Origin: Allacma fusca | Taxonomy: Eukaryota; Arthropoda; Collembola; Symphypleona; Sminthuridae | Direction: 5' to 3' | Assembly (NCBI GenBank): GCA_947179485.1 | Contig: OX359245.1 | Coordinates: 63,289,067-63,353,066 of the forward strand | Length of the DNA stretch: 64,000 bases | In this document: positions 1-11,574 of the stretch, piece after piece | How the letters are laid out: each line of letters starts with the position of its first letter | Numbering within the stretch: position 1 is the first letter of the stretch | Notes under the pieces: generated by a model | The model's input: the letters and a program-made list of their open reading frames with translations, nothing else | Told to the model about the DNA's origin: nothing | The model's database searches: none | Translations under genes and position numbers: made by a program

Positions 1-940
1 CATTTTTGCAGAGAGAGGTCTCGAAACTGAACAAAAGTCTGAATGAGTTAAAGATTTTTAAAACAGTTATATATTTTAACACAAACATTTACCCAGTATC
101 TAATAGCTGTCATTTGGATTAATTTTTTTTCTATTCTGGGAGATGCTGACTACGCTGATAAAGGGCTGTTGAGGATGAAAACACAGCAAAATTATAGATT
201 TATAGTTTAATAGGTAAAGGTTAGAAACATGCAGAAAGGGAGGTAATTCTGATCCTCCAGTTTTGTGCTTTGACACAGGAAGAAAGACCTTCCTTCGGGG
301 TTTTGAATTCCCGAAGTTTCGTGTTGAAAAACAGAATGAAATATTTGCGGGACATTTTTTGGGTGGCGTAAATAAATCGGGCCAAAACAGGAACATGCGA
401 ACTTTTCCGAAGATACTGGAACTGGGACGTTTCAGAGCATCGGTGCAAAAAATGTGCTGCACATTTTATGTAATCGGAACGCGCAATTTTTCTGTTCCGT
501 TCCGATCCCAATGCAGTTTCTGCGCGCTTGCGTTCAATAAAATAGAAATGCATTTCTTACCACGATGGCTTGTAAGCATGCTTTATTTGGGAAAAAATTC
601 GATAGGCAAATTTACCGAATCTGTTTGCATAAAATGTTCTGCGATAGCACAAACCAGCAGATATATTTATGTGAACATCGATTTCACAAAATTTTAAGGG
701 AGGCACAGCTAATTTTATGTAATAATAAACATCGGTGAATCTTCTCAAAATGAAAATTTGATAATGAAAACTGTCAAAATATGTGGCGCTGCTTAATAGT
801 ACAGTTAGTTATTTCAATTATTGGTTGTCATTCCATGTCATTTAGAATAAATAATCAACTTTTAAGGTACACAAGAAACTGCTAGTAATCAAATAACAAA
901 CTTGTACATACTTAATTGTCATAGTTGAATTACGTGATTC
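1..940. other. Unassigned left flank
   Basis: I recognise no gene here. Overlapping open frames of 110-144 codons occur on both strands between about 100 and 700, but they overlap one another, have no paralogue elsewhere in the window and show no recognisable domain. A stretch around 470-520 carries GGAAC/GTTCC words like those of the GGAAC-motif transposons further right, so part of it may be a decayed element. Confidence 0.3.
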
Positions 941-984
941 TTCAGAACGGAACGAGTTCGGGACAGAAAAATTAACATATTCTG

Positions 985-1830
985 GAACAGTGTTGTCCAT
1001 GGGAACGGAAATTTAGTACCCATACCTGTTCCTGTACATATACCCATTTTTTGAGGAACTAAAGCAATAGTCCTGTTCCTGTTCCCATAAAACTGGGTAC
1101 CAATTCAAAGTTCCTGGACCTGTTTCTGCAGGAACAGGAATGTTCCTGTTATTGTTCCCAAAAGTTCCTACTTAAAGAAATATTATCAGAAAAATGAAAG
1201 TACAATTAACTTACACATGTATGCCCCAGGTAACTCAATTTATGCATCGCTTTAAAAAACCAAATATCAAATCGACAAAAATAAATAACGGCACGCCATC
1301 TCCGATACTTTTAGCTATTCGAATTTATATGGTAATTCAGTAACAGTCACTAAATTACTTATCGCAGCGCAAAGTACAGTAGTAACTGAAATTAGCTCTG
1401 ACAAGTAGCACCTTCATTATACTTTTGCTAAACTAATAAGGAAAAGCGCACGCTGGAGTTTTCTGAGCTACACTTTTGGGTTGAAGTTCCAGAGAATTCC
1501 ATTTTTGCTACGTGTTAAAGAAATATTATTATAATTTGTTATTTTGTTAAATAAAGACGTGTGAAAGAGTGACTTATTTAATATGTTATGAAATACTTTT
1601 AAAATTATATTTTGTTTGTGAGGTATTTTTATATTATAAACTTCATCTAAATACCAGGTAGGTACAAGTTTTGTTACTGTTCCCAAACCCGCTTTTGTTC
1701 CCATATTTCGGAAACAAATTCTATGTTGCCAAACGTTCCCAAAGTGTTTTGGGAACAACATTTGTGTTCCCGTACGTACCCATTCCTTTTCCTGTTCCCA
1801 AAAACCTAGGTGTCTCCTGTTCCCATGGAA
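985..1830. mobile_element. GGAAC-motif non-autonomous DNA transposon (hAT-like), decayed
   Basis: Both ends are packed with GGAACAGGAAC and GTTCCTGTTCCC words in opposite orientations. The left end begins CAGTGTTGTCCATGG and the right end closes with an inverted, diverged counterpart near 1,810-1,830. A paralogue with the same order of blocks lies at 41,985-42,770, and a shorter relic at 12,960-13,260. A CAGTG terminus with repeats just inside the ends is typical of hAT-family MITEs, but no target duplication is clear here, so the superfamily is inferred. The open frames that cross it come from the repeated motif and differ between copies. Confidence 0.5.
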
Positions 1831-2344
1831 CGAAACACAAACTGCGATGGAAGCAAAGCTTTGCTTGTTTATTCCTAATGCATTATATTAAAATGCTCCG
1901 ATGCTCCGATATTCGGGACGGAATCGGGAACAGTACTATTTTTAGGTTTTCTACAGAATTAGAACTTTAGTTTAGAACAAAATTTCTTTCACAACAAAAA
2001 TGTTGGCTGCATTGGAAACTCTACAGGATGTCAATAAAAGACACAAAAGAAGGCTCTTTGAACGAAGCTGGGCAAAATAATTAATAAAAAAAATCAGACC
2101 ATGAATGCAAAAATGGTCAAATTAGAATTTCCCCCTTTACGCAATTCTTTTGATGAATGCTTTAGAAATTCAATTTCTACAACTAGGCCCAAGCTTTCAC
2201 TACGACAACTGTGAAATCACGCAGGTAAAGCCCATGATATCACAAGTTTGAGCCAAAGCAAATTTACGTACAAAACTATTAAAATATTGATCGCTGAATT
2301 CAATAACGACAAAGTATTGCTACGAATTTACTACAAACTGAGGA

Positions 2345-2640
2345 AGTATAATAATTAAATAATATTGGTCAGTCTGTGCTCAAGAAACCAATTGTGACCC
2401 ATATTGGTCACTCTGGGGCCAAGGAACCGATTGTGATCAGTATTGGTCAATATAAAGCTAAAAGACAATTTTGACTAATATTGGACAATGTGTTTACAAA
2501 AAATAAATTGTGGCCCATATTGGTCAATGTAAGGTCAAAAAGCAAATTGTGACTAATAATGACCAATCTGTAAAAAAATTCTAATTGTGGAAAATATTGT
2601 TCAATCTGAGACCAGGAAACCGTTGGTTCACATAATAACG
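2345..2640. repeat. 39-bp minisatellite, about 7 units
   Basis: The word ATTGGTC (or a close variant) starts at 2,364, 2,403, 2,442, 2,480, 2,519, 2,558 and 2,596, giving steps of 38-39 bp. Each unit also carries a CAATTGTG-like word. The units are diverged from one another, so the array is old. No copy of it was seen elsewhere in the window. Confidence 0.8.
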
Positions 2641-2659
2641 GTTAGTATTTGAACCCTGG

Positions 2660-3340
2660 AACCACTCATGCTGTTTGCATGCCAGAAATGTGTTATTCAC
2701 ACAGTATTATGGCACTGACTTTCGAAGTTAAAAATTAATGGAAAATTTATGTTGGACAGGTGGGACCCGTATCGACAAATTATTATTTAAAACTTGTGTG
2801 CGATTTCGGGTGCAAACTAAGGCGAGATAGTCCTAACTTTTGTACGTGCTGGACCATTTGGGTTGATACCTTGCCTCACACAAATTTTCATTTTGATCCC
2901 GAGTGAGCATGTGGCGAGGGTGACTTGTGAGAATTTACTGATGCCAAGATACCAGGGATTCCATTCAAAAAGAAATCACTATAAAGGAAATACATTGTAT
3001 ACTGAAACAAGGCGAGCGTTAGATTAAGGCCGTGGTCACATCTTATTTGGATACCAGACTTATTTTTAATCAACTTATTTTAATTGTTTAACTGGGCATG
3101 ACAGCGGTATAACCCTCTGGAAATATATCTTAAGATAGATTTCACGCCTGGTGGAATATTCAGGTAACCCACTCGTGATCGGAAAGAAGCTTTCTGTGAG
3201 CTCAGGTAGCCGCATCAATATCCCAGCTAGAACAAACGATAGGGCCATCTCACCCTGGTTTGCGCACAAGATTTAAATTGGTCAATAAATGGCACCCGGT
3301 CCAGCATAAATATTGAAGTTTTAAAGAAATTCTATATTAT
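2660..3340. other. Unassigned single-copy stretch
   Basis: There is no recognised gene. Two short minus-strand frames (3,073-2,888 and 3,269-3,075) are open, the second with a hydrophobic N-terminal start, but neither has a paralogue or convincing splice sites. The stretch lies outside the large duplication, so there is no second copy with which to judge conservation. Confidence 0.3.
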
Positions 3341-3344
3341 ATGT

Positions 3345-3525
3345 AGGGTATGTCGATTGAAAATGGCCTGCAGTATTTGCCCGCCCAGCAGAAAATGCCC
3401 AAAATGCCTGCCCGCATGCTCAAAAACTGGGCATGTGGGCAGCTTTTGAAAATGCCCAGATTTTGGGCATTTTGGGCAGGGCGAGTTGGGCATTTTGGGC
3501 ATTTTCACGGCACCAAAGTTGGATT
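3345..3525. repeat. TGGGCATTTT palindromic repeat cluster, probable MITE
   Basis: About 170 bp contain repeated TGGGCATTTTGGGCA on one side and the reverse complement AAAATGCCCA on the other, around a centre near 3,425. The region can fold on itself. This resembles the other motif-rich non-autonomous elements in the window, but termini and target duplication are not clear. The open frames through it (3,350-3,630) are products of the repeat. Confidence 0.5.
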
Positions 3526-3879
3526 GCTATCATGTATTCAGAATATCCATCCAAATGCATGAAAGCGCAGCCAAGGAAAAATTATAAATATGTGAGTGTC
3601 TGGTTATTCGCTTCTTCGTGTATATTTTAATGGCAAAAACAGTCAAAATCGACAATTTTGAGTCAAAATGATTCGATCCGACCACTAGGAATTCATTGAT
3701 GCAGAGAAAAAGAATTGGGATCTCCGTAAGTTATGTTTGACATTATTAAAACATTGTTCTTAGAGTGAAATGTGTCAAAAATCAATGCCATGCTGTTCGT
3801 ATATTCAGAAACTTGTGCGCGATTTCCAGTGCAGACCAGCGTTCGGGTGAAGTATTTTGAGAATCCAAACTTGAACTTG

Positions 3880-4648
3880 ACCTGCACTTGAACTTTCAAC
3901 TAGATATTTTTCAGTACCCGAACTTGGCGTGTCAGGTTACAGGAATTTCTTGACATACCAAGGCATATCTTTGCAAGTAATCTTTCCTTAACCCGAACTT
4001 GATCGGATACTTGAATTTCGGGTCCGTAAATCTTGCGAACCGAACTTATAATTGATTTGAGCCCGACATTGAATTTGAAGTAATGACTTAAACCTTACAA
4101 CTTTGTAGTATGAAGTTGCAAAAACACTCCTACGGATCGAGCTAAGATATTCAAATTTCGTCGCCTTTATTAAATTCAGATTCGGGTTCACTCATGGTTT
4201 CTTCCTTGTATTATAGTCCCACCGGAAAACTTACAAAATAAACAACGGTTACTCCAAATAAAAGTGAGCTCTGGGTTCTGTGCGTATCTCTGCAAGCATG
4301 GAATCTAGAATGCGTGTTGCAGAAGTGCGAACAACCGAGGGAGAAGAACGGACGAAAGGATAAACGTTGGATCTAGGATACTTGAATCGGTACTTGAAAG
4401 TGCAAGTTCGGGTTCAAGTTAAACCCCTGCCCAGACCCGAACGTGAACTTGATCCTTAGTTCAAGTCAATTATGTGGGCTTGAACTTGGACCAGAACCGA
4501 CTTGAAATTCCAAGTTTGGATCCAGCAAATACTTGAATTTAACCAGATTTAACCAATTAGAAACATGACACTCATGATCCCGAACCTGCTCCAAGCTTTA
4601 CCTGACTTGATACTTGTCAGGTACTACTTGAACTTGTGCGCAGCTCTG
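3880..4648. mobile_element. TTCAAG-motif inverted-repeat element, right end, at the left edge of copy 1
   Basis: The segment is full of CTTGAACTTGA/TTCAAGTTCAAG words and ends at 4,648 with GCGCAGCTCTG. Bases 4,309-4,648 match 26,607-26,946, and bases about 3,925-4,300 are the reverse complement of about 63,550-64,000. The inner part and right arm of the element therefore lie at the left boundary of the duplicated unit. The family terminus CAGAGCTGCG also occurs at 16,951, 26,260, 47,003, 51,806 and 62,777. CAG-type ends fit hAT elements, but I could not match target duplications for this copy. Confidence 0.65.
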
Positions 4649-4698
4649 GTTTGGAGCATAGACAAATTAATTTTCTAAATAAGAAAAGGGAATGAATT

Positions 4699-7600
4699 CT
4701 ACGCATTTGTACGGACAAGAAATCGCAGCCTAAATGTGTGAAGTCCTGAAATTCTTGCAAACGGTCAGTGATTTTGAAACGGAACAATTTTTCGTTGACT
4801 AAGGTTATCGTGTCTCGCGAATGTGTTTTACGCTTTGCAACTTTTTTTCAGAAACGTTGCAGTCCGTTTAATGGAAACATCCGAAATGTTGAGTTTCTTA
4901 CTGCAGTCGTCAATGAATACTATTCCGTCGTTTTAGTTCAGAAATTTTAAGCAAACAATTTTAACTTACCTATTTCTACTACAAAGATATGTGTGTCGTT
5001 AACTTCAGCTGCGATTTCTTCAATGCTTTTTCCATGGAAACTGCTACCTTTCTTTGGCGAACTTAACGAATTCAGGTATTTCTCCGGAGTCTGATGCTTG
5101 TGGATGAGGAGGTCAACAGATGCTGTAAATTTTGGACAAGATAATTTCGTATCAAGTTTTACATGTAATTAGCAAATAGAAAGAAAGCTGGCACGTATTG
5201 TGTTTCAAACTAATATAATTTTAACCAAATGTTTTCTGATACTATTCCGAATATCGTGGGTCGAAACACCGCCTGATCTTGTTTTAGTGGCTCCATAACG
5301 CACCACATGACACAATTGGTAACTAATTGTCTGAACTACTTTGTCGCATTGACAAATCTTTCGACAACTACAAATGCAACCAGTGCTGGAGATATTACGT
5401 AACAAAGAATGATCACTACCATAACGAATACTAGATTAAAATTTTTGTAAGACACTCCGGGATATGACATTTTCAAAAAATGTGCTAAAGTGTGCCTTGT
5501 TCTTCATGTATCGACGAGAGAGAACAAGTCATCGTTTTATTAACCGCGATTTTTGTTTGCAAGTAATTATTTGAGTTTGTAGCTACTTTAAAATCAAACG
5601 TTTGCTTTGACATTGAGCCAATTAAACTTCCGTTCAACTCTTGGACCTATTATTTTAATTTTGAAGACCTTCATTTGCCATTTTTAGTAAATTCATTTGC
5701 TTTCAAATTTAATAGTTTACACCCGAAAATAATAACAAATTGGAATTATTTCGATTATCAAACTTGATTATAGTTCTGTGTTCACTCACCACATTCTGTG
5801 AAAATAAATTTAAGTTAAAAAATACATTATTTAACGCTGTGTCGTTTAACTTGCAAGACCTTTATAAAACGACTGGAAGTTGAAATAACCTTCCTCTTCC
5901 CCTAACGTGCCATAACGTGCCATATTTTCTCCTTCAGTAACGATGTATCCCCAGTTTTGGAGTTACAAGGAAGGTACAAAATTAACTTAAACGTCTAGCG
6001 TGGGAAATTCCATGTTTCATATAATATTTCGCATCTAGTCTGTGGGATTTGTTGACTCGACTTTTTAATTCTTCATTTAGTCTACCTTTTCTTCTCATTT
6101 TCTCATCTCGATAGCTTTGTTCACGTGTAGCTCTTATCTTCTCTTACTTATGTAATTTAGTAACAAAAATTCCATTACGAAAATAATTTTAATTAAATTT
6201 CGGCGAATCGTGCTCCCCGATTCTGGTTTATCTTAGTTTCTCACCAATGTTTATTTATTTATATTTCCTGAGCTATTTTGTTAAAAGCATATACAGGTAA
6301 AACTCGATATAACGGATGGCTCTACAACGGATATTCAGTTACACCTGGCAGATTTTTTTCCCCGGCAAGGCTTCCATATAAGCAATACTAAAATTACTGC
6401 ATACAACGGACATTTTTATACAGGAAAATTAGTTATAACGGACACAGTTTGAAGCCCTTTGGAAACATTTTGCAAGCATGTAACGGAAATTTATTGCAAA
6501 ATATTTTATGGGTTCCCTTTAACATGTAATCGTTACTCAAGGCAACTCAAACGTTTAGTACTCATATATGTGTGCAGCAAGAATGGTCATGTTGATACCG
6601 CATCTTTGTACATACATTTAGGTTGCATGAATAAGAACTCTTGAAAACATGAGTGTTTCATTGTATTAGTTCAGATTTATATCTTGCAATTTGTTCAACG
6701 TTATAAAATGCCCGAAAAATCAAACCGAAAGAGTTTAAATTTAGGACACAGGGCGTCTAATATTTTTGAAATTCAAAGTAAGACCTCTGAAGTGCTCTAT
6801 GATCATCCACAGCGAATGATATTTTGAAGATTTTTTTAAAGAATCACCTAAAATTTATCCAAATTTTAAAACTGTTATGTGCATTTCGACTTACACATTT
6901 CGTGCACAATGGAAGAAGTCTCGGCTCTGGTTCTGCAAACAATCGCTAAGTTTCTGTGTGTCGGAGTATAATAATTGTACTTAAATATTTAATCAATTCG
7001 ATGTTTCTACATGATTAATTTTTATATTATTAGTCCGGTGTTTGCATGTCGTAATTTGAAGAAATTAAGTCAGTATGCATAATCAGCCTTGTCTGTAATT
7101 TAGGAAATTATATAGCGATTTCGTCCGTTTTATGCATACAGTTTTTCCTGTATTTTAGCTACGCAGTACTAAATACACGTATGTATGTACTCCATTTGGT
7201 AAGACAAAACGAGCATTACTGGTCACCAGTACGAGTAAATTACCGGTTTTTTACCCGTACTACCCCGAGTATATAGCATTGGTCGTGATTGGTTCCCACT
7301 CAATTGGTACTCCACTTAAGTGCTCCCGTACCCGGACCCGTTCCCTTGATAGTGGGAACAGTATTTTAGGAACCCTTTCCAATGAATTTAATAAAAATTC
7401 GTACCTGGTCCTGTTCCTGTTCCCGTACCCAGAAATTTAAAATGTTCTGGACCCGTACCCGTTCACACAGATGGTGTTCCCGGTCTCGTTCTCAGGTTCA
7501 GTTCGTGTTGTACTTGGGTGTGATAAAAATTATTATCAAAATTTCTGTAACTACCAAACCCTTCGTTTTGTAGATAATAAACAATATCTCGGGCTACTAA

Positions 7601-10600
7601 GCGCACTCCTTTATCTCAAGTAACAGCTTAATAACTAATTATTTAATTTTTAGGGGATTATGTCCCGAGTAGACCGAATATCAACATTAAAATGTCATAC
7701 TGGGAAAGGATGCAACAATGACTAGAGCAGTGATGTTGCTTTTCCAACAATAAAATTGAATGTTGATGAGGGTTGCAAAACGGAACTTAATATATAAGAT
7801 CGTAACTAGCCCATAGATAATTTTCTGCATACGCAAAATATGTGAAAAATATACGGATTAGTCTCCCTTTGTTAGTCATATTTGAAAAAACCATTACTCC
7901 GAGCCATCAATTTTTCAAGAGTGAAACTTGCAACAAAAGAATAAAGTAATCTTAATCATTTTAAAATTTATTATATAAATTTTGTAGAATGATTCTAGAA
8001 AATACCTCAATTGTACTGAAAAAAGAGTTCTAACAATATTATCTTTAAGGCAAGGATACGTATGTTTGGCGAAATTGCAGGAAAAAAAGAATACAGTGAA
8101 ATATGGAAATTGAATTGTTTACATAAATACTACTAAATCTTCAGGGATCAATTAAGAGTGTGTTTTTCGAGCATAGTAAAAGTATCCACTCGATCCCGGG
8201 AACAACAGTTATGGGAACAGGATCATGCGTAGACCGTACCGATGGGAACGGAAACAAATTTAATATCTCTGTTCCTGTTACCGGTGATCGGGTCCAACTG
8301 AACGTGTTCCTGTTCCCGTACCCAAACTGGGTGAGAACAAAATATTTGTTCCCGTACCAATTTCTGTACTCGTTCCCGTTCTCATGTACCCGGGTTTTAC
8401 CCGTTCCCGTGACGACCACTGGAAATACTCATTTTAAAATTTTGTACCTGTACCCAAAATTTTGAGCCGACCAAAGCGTCTAACCAGGTAGTACCCGAAG
8501 TTGTTCGGGTACACTAAACTCGCTCCGGGGTACTACCCATACCTGTACACATATTACGTATTTACTCTAGTATTACCCATTCGTTACTAACAATACTAAA
8601 TATTTTCGTACGAATTCGGGAGTGATCACCATCATGTTTTCAAGCTGACGAGCAACGCAGGGACACTGTTAATATCCCTTCTTTTCTAGTTTTTATTCAA
8701 TATTAATATTACGGAAAATGGACAATTCCTTGTGTATTGTGATGTCTAGAGTTTACTATTGCTTTATCAATATCATTTCTAAAATTCCTTTAAATAAGTT
8801 AATGCAACACGAAAATTCTCTTGCAGGATCTGTTATATGCTTCCTACGTTACCAAGCATAAGAATAGATTAATATAGCAGCGATGCTAAAAGGACCTTTT
8901 ATATCTTTAAGTAGCAACTCCAAGCCATCCAGCCGAGTTTGGATCGCCGTCGATATAGAATCATAGGATCCAATAATTTCCACCAGGCCGCTTCGGTAAT
9001 TCTCTTGCAATTGTCGTGGAAAAACATCAGCTGAATCTGCGTTTTAAATACATTTATAGTGTACTTTGAGTTAATATATAAGAACGTCAATCAATTTCAA
9101 TTCACATAACCAGCTTCTAAAATATGGAACTACCCACACGTGAACAACAACAATTTTCCCAAGCAGAAGGTAAATATCGTCTGGCTGTGTAAGTTTGGTA
9201 GTAACTACTGATTTAATAAGGCAATGATCAGATTATAAACTCCTTATGTTTTTACGGGATAATATTATTTAAACGAATACTACAGCGTAATAAAACTTTA
9301 ACCAACGGAGTTTAGTTAAGTTAATAGTTATCGTGAGTATACGTGTTCGGGTGTGAAGCTTGTTTCAACGGAAGTACAGGCACAATATTTGTGCCTGTGC
9401 TAAATTATGTGCCCAATTATTCTGGTCCAACCGTCAGAACACTCCATGCACTTCTAAACCAGTTCATCTACTGGGGAATGCTCCTTAGATAAATAAACTA
9501 ACTATTCGCGAACCATTTAAATAAAGTACCCTATTACTAATGAGGAACTGTCAAAACAGTTCCCAATGACTATCTGTGATTCGTACACTGCAAACTTTGA
9601 CTATAAGTGATCCGTACAAATACAGGCGGTCCTAACTATTGGGGATCCCAACAAATACAGTCAACACTAATTATTAAGAATCTTTGCAAATTCAGACAAC
9701 ACTAATTTTTGGAATTCTCTGCAATAACAGTCACCCCATACTATTGAGGTTCAGTAAAAATGCGGTTCACATGGAGTATAGTCTACTTTTATTAAGTTGT
9801 GTTCTGTAATATTACTTGGACATTTTCTGAATTTTGAAAGATTTGGTTTTTAAATAGAGGCGTGTGATATGTTTTCATGGTGACCGTTTGAATGAAATTA
9901 AGTATTCAAATTGGAAAATAATTCAGTCGACTCCTTCTACAACTATCTCAGAACAGCATTAATTTTTTTTACGCTCAATGTGAAGTGCTGCTATTGGTGC
10001 ATGATTTCAAATTGCATTACTAACTCTGTAGAGTTTCCCATACAGCAGATGTATGCATTTCCCTGTGAATACGGAAGCAATCAGTGTAGATAAAGTCTGT
10101 ACGGAGGGAGTCCACTGTACAAAACTAGAGAAGTTCGAAAATATTCTCTGGATTGTTTGGAAAACATTTTGCAAGAATATGATTTAAATTGTTGCCAGGA
10201 AAGCAAATTCAAATGAGGTTTCCAATATCTAGATGTTCGCATATTTTCAATCATTACAGTGAACTCTCCCATTAATGACACCCCAACGGCTTAAATTTTT
10301 GACATTAAAAAGGAAGTGTCGTCATCGGGGTATAAATTATAATAAAAATACCTGTTATTTTATGGAGGACCCCTGCTGTTATTGTAAGAAAAGATTCCCT
10401 TTACCTGACCAGTCGTTATAGAGAGAGTTGACTGCATTCCCTTATGCTTTACCCTTGCAATTATTTACTGATAGTTAAAGCTGCACGTGTGATTACCCTA
10501 ACTTTTTTCACTTGAAAATGGACCAGTACATATTTTCAGGCAGCGCCCGTAATATGGACTAGGAGAAAAAAATTTTAAGAAAATACCGCACAAAATTCAC

Positions 10601-10988
10601 AGTTCTCTTTCTCAGAAACTACTTGTTTTCTAAAATGGCAGAAACTATGTGGACACATTTTACTTGATACAAAAATAAATTACGAAAGGAGCAAATGTTT
10701 GAATGGGGAGAATTTTCATGCAAATAAATTTGATATTAAACTTATGAAAGGGGCTGAACTTTCTATTCTAATGATTTAATATAAAATTTTTGTACCTTCG
10801 TTTTCTTCCGAATCAATGGATTCCCCAGTTTCCGCCTGTCCAGTTGGAATTGGCGCTTCTGAACTTTGAGACACGGCTGCTTCAATGGTTGAATGTGAAA
10901 TTCCCTCCTGAGCAACAGCAAGAGTGCTGAAACTGCAACAGAAAAGAACCGCAATAATTAAAATCGGTTTCCGATCACAGAAAGCCAT
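4699..10988 (-). CDS. Family A secreted protein gene, copy A1 (multi-exon, last exon uncertain)
   Basis: This gene model is read by eye. Exon 1 (10,988-10,796) starts with a clear signal peptide (hydrophobic IIAVLFCCSFSTLAVAQ core), followed by an acidic Ser/Glu-rich stretch, and ends in phase 1 at GAAG|GTAC. Exon 2 (9,030-8,896) encodes a Leu-rich, helix-prone segment (residues such as RLDGLELLLKDIK); its donor GTCC is weak, and an alternative GTAACG donor exists at 8,852. Exon 3 (5,122-4,970) has a TTTACAG acceptor and a GTAAGT donor and encodes 51 residues beginning SVDLLIHKHQTPEKY. All joins are phase 1. Two in-phase terminal exons are possible: 4,900-4,848 or 4,745-4,699. No family was recognised. 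The predicted product is about 130-145 residues, exported, with no catalytic motif seen. Copy A2 preserves every exon and splice site. Confidence 0.5.
5336..5470 (-). CDS. 44-residue hydrophobic open frame, conserved in both A copies
   Basis: An ATG at 5,470 opens a 44-codon frame ending in TAG. After a short polar N-terminus it has a long hydrophobic run (LVFVMVVIILCYVI...ALVAFVVV), compatible with a signal anchor or signal peptide. The A2 counterpart (27,768-27,634) differs by one residue, Phe to Cys. It lies just upstream of family A exon 3 on the same strand, so it could be an alternative first exon, but no donor gives the phase 1 join that exon 3 needs apart from a poor one. It could also be a chance open frame. 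Confidence 0.3.
   Translation of the reverse strand: MSYPGVSYKNFNLVFVMVVIILCYVISPALVAFVVVERFVNATK
6294..7150. mobile_element. Pogo/Tigger-like non-autonomous element (A1 copy)
   Basis: The element is bounded by TA on both sides, starts CAGGTAAAACTCGATATAACGG and ends with an inverted, diverged counterpart closing in CCTG. TA target duplications and a CAG...TATAACG terminus are characteristic of the pogo/Tigger branch of Tc1/mariner. A 35-codon frame starting at about 6,709 (MPEKSNRKSLNLG) resembles the N-terminus of such transposases but stops early, so it is at best a remnant. The A2 copy is at 28,594-29,451. Confidence 0.6.
7190..8620. mobile_element. GGAAC/GTACCC-motif non-autonomous element (A1 copy)
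   Basis: Two motif-rich arms (about 7,200-7,510 and 8,185-8,600) with GTTCCCGTACCC words flank a motif-free middle. The outer ends are related in inverted orientation (CATTACTGGTCACC... on the left, ...ACTCTAGTATTACCC on the right). The 101-codon plus-strand and 92-codon minus-strand frames across the right arm arise from this repeated motif. The A2 counterpart is about 34,940-36,360. It probably belongs to the same broad group as 985-1,830. Confidence 0.45.
9540..9770. repeat. 35-bp diverged minisatellite (A1 copy)
   Basis: Units containing an ACTATTGGGGATC-like word followed by a CAAATACAGTCA-like word start near 9,635, 9,669, 9,704 and 9,740, with weaker units before them. The step is 34-36 bp. 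The A2 copy lies at about 37,245-37,465 with the same units. It resembles the 39-bp array at 2,345-2,640 in style but not in sequence. Confidence 0.6.
9924..10434. mobile_element. CAGTCGACTC-terminated MITE, long and diverged (A1 copy)
   Basis: The left end is CAGTCGACTCCTTCTACAAC and the right end is GTTATAGAGAGAGTTGACTG, an inverted pair of the pogo-like terminus seen in the array at 18,272-19,562. Internal sequence is shared with 51,373-51,780 in B2 and partly with 16,640-16,930 in B1, where about 270 bp are missing. The minus-strand frame at 10,281-10,081 lies within it and is judged non-coding. The A2 copy is at about 37,626-38,135. Confidence 0.55.
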
Positions 10989-11574
10989 TTTTGAAATATA
11001 AGCCCGAACTTAGCCAATTGAAATAGCCAGTAATTAGAGGAAAAATTGGAAATATGCTTTTTGCAATTTCGAGCTTTCAGGATACGTCTGTGCTTGACAA
11101 CTATCTAGAGAGGATTAATTTGTCTGCCTGAGGAAGAGTGGACGCTGAAAGATAATCTTTGAATAGTTATCGCTAAGGATTTCCTTTAGCCTTCTGAAAG
11201 TGTAGCAGACTCCAGTTCTCACAAGAAAAACTTTTAAGGTGTCTTATTCGTATATTCACCAAATTCCTGAACCGACTTGTTTTCGGGATGTCTCATTCTT
11301 AATTATATTGCCGATTATTTTGTAAAGACAAATGCAACCGGAATATTTATTATCGAATGTTTGAAATTTGAATTTAGAACTGTGAATTTGAAATGGCACA
11401 TGAGGTTACAAAGAGTGTAATACCTGCAGTTTAAAAAAATATTTTCAAGATCCCAGAGATTCCCAATGTATTCAAGGCAACAAATACGAAGATGTGACGA
11501 GCATTTACATAGAGGCTGCATTTTAAATGCAGGCTGACATTAAAATAATGCATTTAGCTTGAATATACCTGAAA

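Noticed and set aside
2345-2640. 39-bp repeats considered as a CRISPR array
   Set aside because: The units are contiguous and diverged with no constant repeat and unique spacer alternation, and the genome is eukaryotic.
8141-8465. Opposite-strand frames of 92 and 101 codons, both also present in copy 2 (35,877-36,201)
   Set aside because: They lie wholly within the GGAAC/GTACCC motif array. The repeated word lacks stops in these frames, and conservation only reflects the recent duplication.
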